A model generated the notes under the pieces. The model saw nothing but the letters and a program-made list of their open reading frames with translations, was not told the DNA's origin and did not search any database. 51,158 bases of DNA from Planctomycetota bacterium (GTDB taxonomy: Bacteria; Planctomycetota; Planctomycetia; Isosphaerales; Isosphaeraceae): NCBI GenBank assembly GCA_028291545.1, contig JAQGHR010000033.1, positions 1 through 51,158 of the forward strand, read 5' to 3'. The position numbers and the translations under genes are program-made. Positions 43,436-51,158 of this stretch are shown one piece after another (the stretch's first letter is position 1; every line of letters begins with the position of its first letter).

Positions 43436-44254
43436 ATGGCGCGGCGCGGCCAGGCTGTGACGATCTCGCTCTTCTCGTTCCAGGACATCATCACATCCGT
43501 CAGCGGAATCCTGATCTTCATCACGCTCCTGCTCGCCCTGGAGCTGATCCAGAGCGTCGAAGGCGATCCTGCCAACCGGGTCGCGCGAGACCTTGATGCG
43601 GCGGTCGACCAGGCGGAGCGAGAGCGAAACACGCTCAAGGACCAGGTCCGCCGCTCGGCCAGCGACCTGGTTCGCGCGCTCGATCATGCCTCAACCGACT
43701 CGCTGGCGTCACGCGAGGAGGCCGAAGCCGCCTCCCGCTCGCTCGAACACGAGGTCGGAACGCTTCAGGAACGATCCCTGGACGCGAAACACCGCGAAGA
43801 CCGCGTTGAAGCCCGGAAGTTTGCGGCCAGGGACGACGAGTCCCGGCGCGATCGGATCCGCGAGGATGCCAGGAAGGCCCGCGATCAGATCGATCGCGAG
43901 CGGCGTGAAGACCGTGTTTATTATACGGCCGGCGAGAGTTCCGGTCGTGAGCGATGGTTGGTCGAGCTCGGAGGCGAGAAGATCGCGGCCGCGCCCCTCG
44001 ATCGCCCCCAACGCCCCGTCGCCTTCCTCGGCGGGTCCCAGGTCGAGGAGGATGCCGGCCTCGACCGATTCCTCGCCTGGTCCCGTTCCGATGTCCCCGA
44101 CGCGTACTTTCTGATCCTGGTCCGTCCCAGTGGATATCAGCGATACTCAAAGGTCGAGGACACATTCCGCAGTTCCCGCCGCAGTTTCGGTTTCGACCTG
44201 ATCGGCGAGTCCAAGAAAGTCCTTGATGACGAGACTGGAGCCGGTCCTCCATGA
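43436..44254 (+). CDS. ExbD/MotB-like coiled-coil protein 1
   Basis: 272 residues. One membrane helix starts directly at the N-terminus (SFQDIITSVSGILIFITLLLALEL) with an acidic residue, Asp17, at its cytosolic edge, the position of the ion-carrying Asp of ExbD and MotB. Residues 45-170 are a highly charged coiled coil. The C-terminal 90 residues form a small globular domain (VAFLGGSQVEEDAGLDRFLAW; YFLILVRPSGYQRYSKVED) that could bind an envelope target. No OmpA-type peptidoglycan motif is evident. The gene lies 4 nt after the channel gene and overlaps the next by 4 nt. Confidence 0.75.
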   Translation: MARRGQAVTISLFSFQDIITSVSGILIFITLLLALELIQSVEGDPANRVARDLDAAVDQAERERNTLKDQVRRSASDLVRALDHASTDSLASREEAEAASRSLEHEVGTLQERSLDAKHREDRVEARKFAARDDESRRDRIREDARKARDQIDRERREDRVYYTAGESSGRERWLVELGGEKIAAAPLDRPQRPVAFLGGSQVEEDAGLDRFLAWSRSDVPDAYFLILVRPSGYQRYSKVEDTFRSSRRSFGFDLIGESKKVLDDETGAGPP

Positions 44255-45162
44255 AACGACGACGATCCGCCCCGCCCGACAGCCTCGAGTTGCTCCTCGA
44301 CACGCTCTGCAACACGTTCGGCGGCGTGCTTTTCATCTCGATGCTCGTCGTCGTGCTGCTCCAGCTCTCCGGCAAGTCGTCGGGCAATCACCCGGGTCGG
44401 CGGGTCAGCTCCGCCGGGGTCGAAGACCGCCGGGCGACACTCGATAGCTTGCGAACCGAGATCGACTCACTCCGGGAGACTTTCGACAAGCAGACGGTCC
44501 TCGTCGACCCGGGCCTCGCCAAGGCGATCCGTGACCGCCACGCCGAGACCGAGAGGCTGAGTCGCCGCCATGCGGACCTGGCTCGCAACAGAGACCGCTC
44601 ACTTCTGGACCTGAGCGGACGGGAAGTAAGCATACGCAAAGGCGAGGAAGCGTTAGCGGAGCTCGCGGACACCCTGGAGCAGGCCATGGAAGAGAAGATC
44701 CATGCCGAGGACGATCTGGCGCGCGAGCGTAAGGCCCGAACGAGGAGCATTCAGGCTCCTTCCTTGAAGGAGACGCGCAAGGAATCGATTGCACTCGAGG
44801 TACGCTACGGCCGCCTTTACATCCTGCATGCCTTCGGTCCCGGAAACGTTCGTATCGGGCCAAACCTTGAAGACTACGTGATTCTCGCGGAATCCGCGGA
44901 CGGCTTATCCGTTCGGCCGAATCCGGCCGCGGGCCTGCCGATCAGGAAGGGAGACACACTGAAGCAAGCCCTCGCACAACGATTGGCTCGCTTTCCGACA
45001 CGAACCTGCTACCTCGACATCATTGCCCGAACCGATTCCTTCGAGATCTTCGGCGATCTCCGGTCCGCACTGAGCGAACTCGGATACGAGGTGGGCATCC
45101 TTCCGGTCGCCACTGACGACCCGGTGATCGACCGCGGCGGAGCCGCGCGTGGCGTGCAGTGA
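44251..45162 (+). CDS. ExbD/MotB-like coiled-coil protein 2
   Basis: 303 residues with the same plan as the preceding protein but clearly different sequence. SLELLLDTLCNTFGGVLFISMLVVVLLQL forms the single helix, again with Asp17 at its cytosolic end. A coiled coil covers about 58-170, and the C-terminal domain (ALEVRYGRLYILHAFGPGNVRIGP; RTCYLDIIARTDSFEIFGDLRSALSELGYEVGILPV) is about 130 residues. It probably combines with protein 1 around the channel as a heteromeric plug. The ATGA overlap with the upstream gene indicates tight coupling. It ends the operon; the next gene is convergent. Confidence 0.75.
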   Translation: MKRRRSAPPDSLELLLDTLCNTFGGVLFISMLVVVLLQLSGKSSGNHPGRRVSSAGVEDRRATLDSLRTEIDSLRETFDKQTVLVDPGLAKAIRDRHAETERLSRRHADLARNRDRSLLDLSGREVSIRKGEEALAELADTLEQAMEEKIHAEDDLARERKARTRSIQAPSLKETRKESIALEVRYGRLYILHAFGPGNVRIGPNLEDYVILAESADGLSVRPNPAAGLPIRKGDTLKQALAQRLARFPTRTCYLDIIARTDSFEIFGDLRSALSELGYEVGILPVATDDPVIDRGGAARGVQ

Positions 45163-45510
45163 GTTGGGACGAGGGTGACTGCGGCTGGGCTTCCTGAGCC
45201 CGCCCGAGTTTGATGCGTCGCCGGAATGCCCGCAGTTGTGCGTCGGAGAAGCGACCGGTAAGCGTCTTACGGACGACACGTAAGTAGAGCTGCGGCGTCG
45301 AAGCCGAAAGCACACCCTGTCCCCGGGCCATGCCTCGCTCGTGACGAAACAACCCGACGCCTCCGTGGAAGCCAGCTCGTCCCTCCATCATCGTGACGGC
45401 GATCGACGGACAGGGATCGCTCACATTGGGCCCTGTCGACGACCGATGGGACCGGTCCGTCGGGACCGGCGACGTCAGCCGCGACCCCGTCGGGAACCCG
45501 GGCCGACGGA
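45163..45510. other. Intergenic region between convergent operon and kinase gene
   Basis: 348 nt. A short minus-strand open frame (to about 45424) gives an Arg-rich, unrecognised peptide that runs into the antisense of the preceding gene, so it is not called. CTTACG (45266-45271) and CGTAAG (45279-45284) could form a weak hairpin. GGGACCGG is duplicated near 45450-45470. Confidence 0.4.
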
Positions 45511-48500
45511 CTATTTCCCGCCCCCCACGCTGGTCAGGAGGCCGTCGATGTCGGCCCAGAGCCGCTCGAACGCCGCGCGCTCGTCTTCGGGTAGCTTGGC
45601 CAGCGCCGCATCATCGCGAAGGCTCGTCAGGTCGGCGTCGGCCTTCCAATGGGCCAGCGTCTTGGCAACGAGTTCCTTGCTGCCGGGCTCGATAGTGAAT
45701 GAGACTTTTTTCCACGCCGACAACTCGGCCTTGAGCCAATCGAGGGCTTGCGCTCGTAGCTTCGCCTTTTCGGCATCTTGTAGGGCCGGTTCCAACCGGC
45801 CGGATTCGGGGCGGCCGGTTGGAACCGGCCCTACGGCAAGCGCGGCGGCGCAGGCGGCGTTGTAGCGAACATTGTTCCGGCGGTCGTCGCCGAGCGTCGG
45901 GTTGATCGCGAGAGCCTCGCCCAAGAGTCTCGCGGCTGCTGCGTGGAGCGACTTCTCGTGGGCTCGTTGTGCGAGGGCGAGGCGCTCGGCGTTGTCCTTG
46001 GCGGCTTCTCCCCGGATCAGGGCATCAAGCCGTTGGTCGAGGGCCTGGAAGCGTGGATCCGTGGACTGAAGTTCGGCGAGTTGGCGTCGCGCCTCGGCTG
46101 CGCCTTCGGTGTCGTTCAGGCCGTTGCAAGCCTTGATGTGATTCGTCACGTGATTGGTGAGGTACTGGCGGTACGTCGGATTTCGGGGATTGGCGGCCAG
46201 GGCCTTGCGCTGCCAGACGATCGCCTCTCGAGATCGGTCGCGGGCCTCGGCGAAGCGATGTGTGGCCAGGTCGAGGACCGCGTGATTGTTCAAGGTGGCC
46301 CCTAGGTCGCTGGCGAAGTCGGAGGATTCGGGATGATCCCGCGCCAGCCGCTCCTGGATCGCCCTCGCCTGCTCGTAGGCGGCCAGGGCCTCGGCCGGCT
46401 TGCCGGTCGCACCCAGCAGCACGCCGATGCCGTAGTGGCTGTGTGCCAGGCCGCTCTGTAAATGGGTGACGGTGGGGTTCTCCCGCGCCAGCCGATCGTA
46501 GATCGCCCGCCCCTGCTCGTAGGCGGCCAGGGCCTCGGCGGGCTTGCCGGTATCAAGCAGCAGCACGCCGATGTTGAAGTGGTTCCCCGCCAGGTCGCTC
46601 TGGAACTTGGTGACGGTGGGGTTCTCCCGCGCCAGCCGCTCCCAGATCGCCTGCGCCTGCTCGTAGGCGGCCAGGGCCTGGGCCGGCTTGCCGGTCGTAT
46701 GCAGCAGGGCGCCGATGCCGTTGTGGCTAGCCGCCAGGTCGCTCTGGAACTGGTTGACGGTGGGGTTCTCCCGCGCCAGCCGCTCCCGGATCCCACGCGC
46801 CTGCTCGTAGGCGGCCAGGGCCTGGGCCGGCTTGCCGGTCGCATGCAGCAGGGTGCCGATGTTGTTGTGGCTGAGGGCCAGGTCGCTCTGGAACTTAGTG
46901 ACGGTGGGATTCTCCCGCGCCAGCCGCTCCCGGATCCCCCGCGCCTCCTGGTACGAACGCAAGGCGTCTTGCTTGTCGCCGATCGAGTCGGTCAGATCGC
47001 CCATGTCGTATGCCGCACTCGCTAGCCGCGCGAGCGCCTCGGGCCGGGTGTCGTGATCGGCCTGGAGCTGCTCGCGGAGCGCCATGAAGAATTCCAGCGG
47101 TTCTTTCAGCAGTGTCTTGCGAAGCGGCTCGAGCGCCGGGTTATCCTTGAGCTCCTTATTATTCGAGACGGCGTCGCCGAACCGCTTGACCGCGTCGATC
47201 GCCTGGTTCTCGCGGGCCTGGACCTTGAGTTGCTCGGCGGCCAGGGCCCTGTTTTTGGCGGCCAAATCGGAGTTGGCTTTCGCCGCCCGGTACAACCCCC
47301 ACGACGTCCCCGCGACGCCGGCCATAAGAGTCAACATCAGCAGGCCCGCGGCAAGCACCCGGCCCCGGTTTCGCCTGGCGAATTTCCGCAGACGATACGT
47401 CGCGCTCGGCGGACCGGCGGCGACGGCCTCGTTGTTCAGGAACCGCTCGATATCCCGCGCGAACCCGTTGGCTGTCTCGTACCGCCGGTCCCGCTCCTTA
47501 CTGAGCGCCTTCATCACGATCCAGTCGAGCTCTCCCTTCACGTACCGGCCCAGATTCCGAGGCTCCATCTGACGGTTGGCCGCGACGCTCGGAATCGTGT
47601 TCACGCCGCTCAGCCGACTCGAAGGAGTCGGGGCTTCCTGCTCGCGGATCAGCCTGAGCATCTCGTCCAACGCGGCCTTCTTCATCGACTCCCGCGTGAT
47701 GGGCGTCGTGCCCGTCAGCAACTCGTAGAGGATCACGCCCAGCGTGTAGACGTCAGCCCGCGTGTCGACGTCCACCGCGTTGAAGTTCGCCTGCTCCGGT
47801 GCCATGTACATCGGCGTGCCCATCACGCTGCCGAACGCCGTGAACAGCGTGCCTTCGCTGAGCTGGAGACCCGAGGTGGCCTTGGCCAGGCCGAAGTCGA
47901 TCACCTTGGGCATCGGCTTGCCGTCGTGGCTCTCGACGAGGATGTTCGTCGGCTTGAGGTCGCGGTGGATGATCCCCTTCTGATGCGCATGCTGCACGGC
48001 CGAGCAGATCTGCGTGAAGAGTTGCAGTCGTTCGTGGATGCCGAGCTTGTGCTCGTCGCAGTACTCGTTGAGCGGGATGCCCTTGACCAGTTCCATGACG
48101 AAGAACGGCGCGCCGTCGGGCGTGGTTCCGGCGTCGAGGAGCTTGGCGATGTGCGGGTGGTCCATCAGGGCGATGGCCTGCCGCTCCGCCTCGAACCGGG
48201 AGAGGATCGTGCGGGAGCCGCCCTGCTGCACCCGGATGAGCTTGACGGCGACCCGGCGCTTGACCGGCTCGGTCTGGTCGGCCATCCAGACTGTGCCCAT
48301 GCCCCCCTCGCCGATCTGCTGGAGCAGCTTGTAACGCCCGGCGATGACGGTCCCCTCGGCCCCGTCGGCGAGCCGGACGGACGCGGGCGGGGCGCCTGGG
48401 GCCTCCGGGTCATAGGCGGCCGTGATCGAACCCGAACCGGAGGGGCACGCGGCCTCGGCCTCGCCGGAATGGGCGAGGGTGGCGGCCGGGGGGGCCTCCG

Positions 48501-48690
48501 GCGCGTCGGTTGGCGTGGGCTCGAGGAACCGCCCGGCGCCATCGTGGGCGGCCAGCAACTCCTCGACGAGCCGGCGGAGCCCCGCGTCGCACCGGCAGGC
48601 GCCGTCGAGGAAGGCGGCGCGGGCGACCGGGTCGCTGTGCACTAGGGCGTCGGAGAAGACAGACATCAACCGGGGGTCGGGGCTCGCCAT
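45511..48690 (-). CDS. Transmembrane Ser/Thr protein kinase with TPR repeats
   Basis: 1059 residues. A planctomycete-type N-terminal segment (DPRLMSVFSDALVHSDPVARAAFLDGAC, 1-60) precedes a Hanks-type kinase domain at about 120-400: GEGGMG loop, Lys150, HRDLKPTN (242-249), DFG (265-267) and APE (297-299), all intact, so catalysis is expected. One membrane helix (about 444-467) follows. The outer part contains five almost identical 48-residue TPR-like units (FQSDLALSHNNIGTLLHATG..). A palindromic element at 45780-45834 lies in frame and encodes residues near 953-971 (GPVPTGRPESGRLEP). It sits just downstream of an ECF sigma-factor gene on the same strand, a usual planctomycete pairing. Confidence 0.9.
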   Translation of the reverse strand: MASPDPRLMSVFSDALVHSDPVARAAFLDGACRCDAGLRRLVEELLAAHDGAGRFLEPTPTDAPEAPPAATLAHSGEAEAACPSGSGSITAAYDPEAPGAPPASVRLADGAEGTVIAGRYKLLQQIGEGGMGTVWMADQTEPVKRRVAVKLIRVQQGGSRTILSRFEAERQAIALMDHPHIAKLLDAGTTPDGAPFFVMELVKGIPLNEYCDEHKLGIHERLQLFTQICSAVQHAHQKGIIHRDLKPTNILVESHDGKPMPKVIDFGLAKATSGLQLSEGTLFTAFGSVMGTPMYMAPEQANFNAVDVDTRADVYTLGVILYELLTGTTPITRESMKKAALDEMLRLIREQEAPTPSSRLSGVNTIPSVAANRQMEPRNLGRYVKGELDWIVMKALSKERDRRYETANGFARDIERFLNNEAVAAGPPSATYRLRKFARRNRGRVLAAGLLMLTLMAGVAGTSWGLYRAAKANSDLAAKNRALAAEQLKVQARENQAIDAVKRFGDAVSNNKELKDNPALEPLRKTLLKEPLEFFMALREQLQADHDTRPEALARLASAAYDMGDLTDSIGDKQDALRSYQEARGIRERLARENPTVTKFQSDLALSHNNIGTLLHATGKPAQALAAYEQARGIRERLARENPTVNQFQSDLAASHNGIGALLHTTGKPAQALAAYEQAQAIWERLARENPTVTKFQSDLAGNHFNIGVLLLDTGKPAEALAAYEQGRAIYDRLARENPTVTHLQSGLAHSHYGIGVLLGATGKPAEALAAYEQARAIQERLARDHPESSDFASDLGATLNNHAVLDLATHRFAEARDRSREAIVWQRKALAANPRNPTYRQYLTNHVTNHIKACNGLNDTEGAAEARRQLAELQSTDPRFQALDQRLDALIRGEAAKDNAERLALAQRAHEKSLHAAAARLLGEALAINPTLGDDRRNNVRYNAACAAALAVGPVPTGRPESGRLEPALQDAEKAKLRAQALDWLKAELSAWKKVSFTIEPGSKELVAKTLAHWKADADLTSLRDDAALAKLPEDERAAFERLWADIDGLLTSVGGGK
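45780..45834. repeat. Long perfect palindrome inserted in the kinase reading frame
   Basis: The 22-nt arm at 45780-45801 (starting GTAGGGCCGG) is the exact reverse complement of 45813-45834 (ending CCGGCCCTAC), with an 11-nt loop. Each arm is itself nearly self-complementary. The element is read through without a stop. Its GTAGGG/CCCTAC ends match the elements at 24604 and 26051. Confidence 0.75.
46316..46960 (-). repeat. Coding tandem repeats with 144-nt period (TPR units of the kinase)
   Basis: The segment TTCTCCCGCGCCAGCC or a close variant recurs at about 46333, 46477, 46621, 46765 and 46909, a spacing of exactly 144 nt. The units encode 48 residues each and are nearly identical at DNA level, indicating recent duplication or ongoing gene conversion. 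Confidence 0.85.
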
Positions 48691-48775
48691 TGAGTCACCT
48701 CGTGTATGGGGTCCGACTCACAATGCTCCGTCCCGATCGAAATCGTGCCACGTGATCCGGAATTTTCTCCCCCGA

Positions 48776-49324
48776 TCACTCGCGGGAGAGCGAAGCGGCC
48801 AGCCAAGCCCGCGCGAACGCCCTGTGACGGTTGGCGGTCCTGGGCGAGAGCCGCAACGCCTCGGCCGCCTCGTTCAGGGTCATCCCGGCGAAGAACCGCA
48901 GCTTCACGAGTTCGGCGGCCTGGGGATAATCGCGGGCGAGGCCGTCGATGCAATCGTCGAGCGCGAGGAGGCCCTCGTCCGTCGCCGAGGCGGGGTCCGT
49001 CAGCCCGTCGAGGTCGATCCGATGCTTCCCGCCCCCTCGCTTCAAGCGGGCGCGATTGCGGCTGTGGTCGACGAGGACCCGTCGCATGGCCTCGGCGGCG
49101 GCGGCGAAGAAGTGGGCCCGGCCTTCAAACTCCTGTTCGCCGACCAGACGCAGGTAGGCCTCGTGCACGAGCGCCGTGGCGTCGAGCGTATGATCCGCCC
49201 GTTCGTCGGCCATCCTGACGGCCGCGAGCTTGCGCAGCTCGTCGTAGACCAGCGGCAGGAGCTTCTCGGTCGCCGAGCGGTCGCCGGGCCCGATCTCCGA
49301 GAGTATGCGGGTGACCTCATTCAT
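48776..49324 (-). CDS. ECF-type sigma factor (planctomycete/acidobacterial TIGR02999-like group)
   Basis: About 182 residues with sigma2 and sigma4 regions only. LLPLVYDELRKLAAVRMADERADHTLDATALVHEAYLRL is region 2, in the form typical of the group recorded as TIGR02999, and YPQAAELVKLRFFAGMTLNEAAEALRLSPRTANRHRAFARAWL is region 4 with its helix-turn-helix. No anti-sigma gene is adjacent. Instead the TPR kinase follows on the same strand after 85 nt, so phosphorylation may control activity, as suggested for such pairs in planctomycetes. The ATG at 49324 is preferred over the upstream in-frame codon at 49360 because family members begin near MNEVTRIL. Confidence 0.9.
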   Translation of the reverse strand: MNEVTRILSEIGPGDRSATEKLLPLVYDELRKLAAVRMADERADHTLDATALVHEAYLRLVGEQEFEGRAHFFAAAAEAMRRVLVDHSRNRARLKRGGGKHRIDLDGLTDPASATDEGLLALDDCIDGLARDYPQAAELVKLRFFAGMTLNEAAEALRLSPRTANRHRAFARAWLAASLSRE

Positions 49325-49456
49325 GAGGTCGAGGATACCCGCCAAGGAGACCAGCCACAACGAGCCTGCAAAACGTGACTTTCATCAATGATTGTTCGCC
49401 AAACCGAGATGGAAGCGGCTTCCTGTCGCCTCGGATTAGGCCGGGGCGTTTCAGCG

Positions 49457-50995
49457 CTACGACGCAATCTTGTGCCGCGCCTCGGGATTCACCGCGATCC
49501 AGGCATCGGGTAGGAGTTCGCCAAGCCGATCGACGGGATGCGACGGCAGACGCTCCAGGACGTCCTTGAGATAGGCGAACGGATCGATGTGAAGACGCTT
49601 GCAACTTCCCACGAGACTGTACAAGGTCGCCGCCGTCCGGCCGCCGCGATCACTCCCGACGAATAAGTAGTTCTTGCGTCCAATAGCTTGAGCACGCACA
49701 CTCCGTTCCGAGACGTTGTTGTCGATGCTCAACTCGCCATCGCGGGTGTAGGTCTGAAGATCTTGCCACTGGTTCCGTGCATAGGAGATCGCCTTACCGA
49801 CCGGACTCTTGGGGAGAACGTTTCGACTCTGCTCGTCCAACCATTCGCCGAACGCGATCAACAGCGGGACCGCATCCCGCTGCCGGATCACGCAGCGTTC
49901 CTCGGCCGGGAGAGTGTTGCACGCCCTCTCGATCTCGTACAGTTGCCCGATCCGAGCCATTGCCTGGTGAGCCGGTAACGGAGCGGTGTGCCGGGCATCG
50001 TCGAACTTGCGACGGACGTGAGCCCAGCAGGCCACGCGAATCACGTCCGCTCCGACACAGAGTCGATCGTACCCGGAGAACGCATCGGCCTGGAGGTAAC
50101 CCGAAAAGCCTTTGAGAAACCGCTCAGGACCGTCGCGGGTATGACGCGGCGTGAAATCGTACACGCAGTACGGGTTCAAGACGTCGCCGAGATAGACCCA
50201 GAATCGCCCGGTCCGCGTCCTGGGGAGCGTCGGGTCCCAGACCGGCACCGTGGTGTCATCGGTCCAGATGATCCGCGAGCCCCGGACTCGCCTGATCATC
50301 AGGTTGTAGAGCGGTGCGAATAACTCGGCGGATTGGGCCAGCCAACCGCAGAGCGTGCTCCGCGAGATCGTCACGCCGTGATGCGCCAGGATCTGCTCCT
50401 GGCGGTAGAGCGGCAGATGATAGGCGAACTTGTTGGTGATCACGTGGGCCAGGAGACCCGGGCCGGCCAACCCTTTGTCGATCGGCTGGGGCGGTTTGGG
50501 CGGGATCGCGACATGCTCCTGGCACGATCGGCACGCAAACTTGCGACGGATGAATTGACGGACGAAAAGCGAGGCCGGGACGTAGTCCAACTGTTCGCTG
50601 ATCTCATCGTCGAAGTGGGCGCGAAGCCCGCCGCAACCCGGGCAGGCTCGCTCCCGCTCGGAGAGTTCGATGACGACCGGCACGCGAGGCAGGTGCTCGG
50701 GGAGGGTCTGCCGACCACGACGTTTCCAGGTGCGCTTCGGCTTCGCGGGAGTTTCGGTCAAAACCTCGGCTTCTTGCGATGCGGCGGAGTCGTCGCCCTC
50801 GTCGGTGAAGAGTCGCAACTGGTTGGGGTCGAGGCGTTCGCTGCGAGGGCCGTACTTCTGGCGCAGCAGCACGTCCATCGCGTGCTCGAGTTGCTCGATC
50901 CGCCGCTGAGCCTTGTCGAGCGAGTCCGCCTGCTGGCGGATCAGCTCGTGACAGAGAGGAACGTCGTTGGGAAGGCCGACATCGGCGTCGTTCAT
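49457..50995 (-). mobile_element. IS66-family transposase (TnpC type)
   Basis: 512 residues, close to full IS66 TnpC length. Features in order: N-terminal coiled-coil (about 15-45) with LLRQKYGPRSERLDPNQLRLF, a CxxC/CxxC zinc-binding region (CPGCGG at 118-123, CRSC at 155-158), then the DDE domain with Asp246/247 in WTDDTTVPVW, Asp304 in LQADAFSGYD and Glu430 in NNVSERSVRA. The protein appears intact. The usual tnpA and tnpB genes are not seen in the 163 nt between its start and the window edge, so it may be a single-gene IS66 variant or the rest may lie outside. No terminal inverted repeats could be identified with confidence; GGGCTGTC (51064-51071) and GACAGCCC (51143-51150) form one candidate inverted pair. 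Confidence 0.9.
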
Positions 50996-51158
50996 GGTGA
51001 TATTCTAGGCACAAGCACGTGTCCGACTAGGCCTCAAACAAGCGTAATACGAGGATTGACATAGGGCTGTCAACGGCTCAAAGCTCATGAAACAAGGGGA
51101 AAACCGAAGCGATGGAATTCGGAGTTGCGCTCACTTGAAATCGACAGCCCACTCGGGA

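Noticed and set aside
41386..43638. A minus-strand frame of 750 codons opposite the PrsW and channel genes
   Set aside because: It is antisense to two well-supported membrane-protein genes and its translation is charged low-complexity sequence without domains.
45190..45424. A small minus-strand gene in the gap after the ExbD-like genes
   Set aside because: The peptide is Arg-rich with no family features and its frame runs into the antisense of the ExbD-like gene; it could be a decayed fragment but cannot be supported.
46316..46960. A CRISPR array, because of evenly spaced repeats
   Set aside because: The repeats are 144 nt, contiguous and in frame within the kinase gene, encoding TPR-like units; there are no short repeats with unique spacers.

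Overview
The window reads as a chromosomal segment of a high-GC planctomycete, most likely a relative of the Isosphaeraceae. The evidence is the base composition (about 75% G+C in hand-counted coding stretches), an ECF sigma factor beside a large TPR-bearing Ser/Thr kinase, secreted proteins that open with 'LEPRRLLS' or 'LEFERCEDRTL' type motifs, a protein resembling the planctomycete-specific LolA-like family, and frequent starts without a clear Shine-Dalgarno sequence. No taxonomic marker such as rRNA is present, so this placement is inference.

Positions 1-22,300 are mostly housekeeping and envelope genes: a GT-C membrane glycosyltransferase, a secreted CAP-domain protein, an unrecognised secreted protein of 648 residues, an SMP-30/gluconolactonase-like protein, a PpiC-type foldase, mfd, a receiver-like protein, a LolA-like protein, a DUF429 protein, the overlapping pair aroB-dprA, a monoacylglycerol-lipase-like hydrolase, a coupled methyltransferase/DUF4349 lipoprotein pair, a Tat-exported TIM-barrel protein, an FHA protein and a TlpA-like thioredoxin. 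Positions 22,458-27,025 form an exopolysaccharide-type cluster on the minus strand: an initiating sugar-phosphate transferase, a GT4 glycosyltransferase and two NAD-dependent sugar epimerases. Positions 27,270-31,236 hold a membrane protein, a secreted alpha/beta hydrolase and an HEXXH metalloprotease. A tRNA-Leu(GAG) with its own promoter and terminator follows at 31,550.

The standout region is 32,256-45,162, nine plus-strand genes with short gaps or overlaps. They encode a membrane-anchored unknown, a zinc-ribbon lipoprotein, a TRAFAC-like GTPase with an N-terminal zinc ribbon, a protein with a GTPase-associated (GAP1-like) N-terminus plus a membrane helix and an unusual AT-richer C-terminal half, a 959-residue helical single-pass protein, a double-GYF/PrsW intramembrane protease fusion, a MotA/TolQ/ExbB proton channel and two different ExbD/MotB-like coiled-coil partners. 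I read this as a candidate GTPase-controlled, ion-motive-force-coupled envelope system that joins parts of conflict-type GTPase systems to a Zorya/Tol/Exb-like stator. It ends against a convergent Ser/Thr kinase (1059 residues, five near-identical 48-residue TPR units) with its ECF sigma factor, followed by an IS66-type transposase at the window edge.

Several palindromic elements lie between genes. At least three share GTAGGG/CCCTAC ends, and one of these sits in frame inside the kinase gene.
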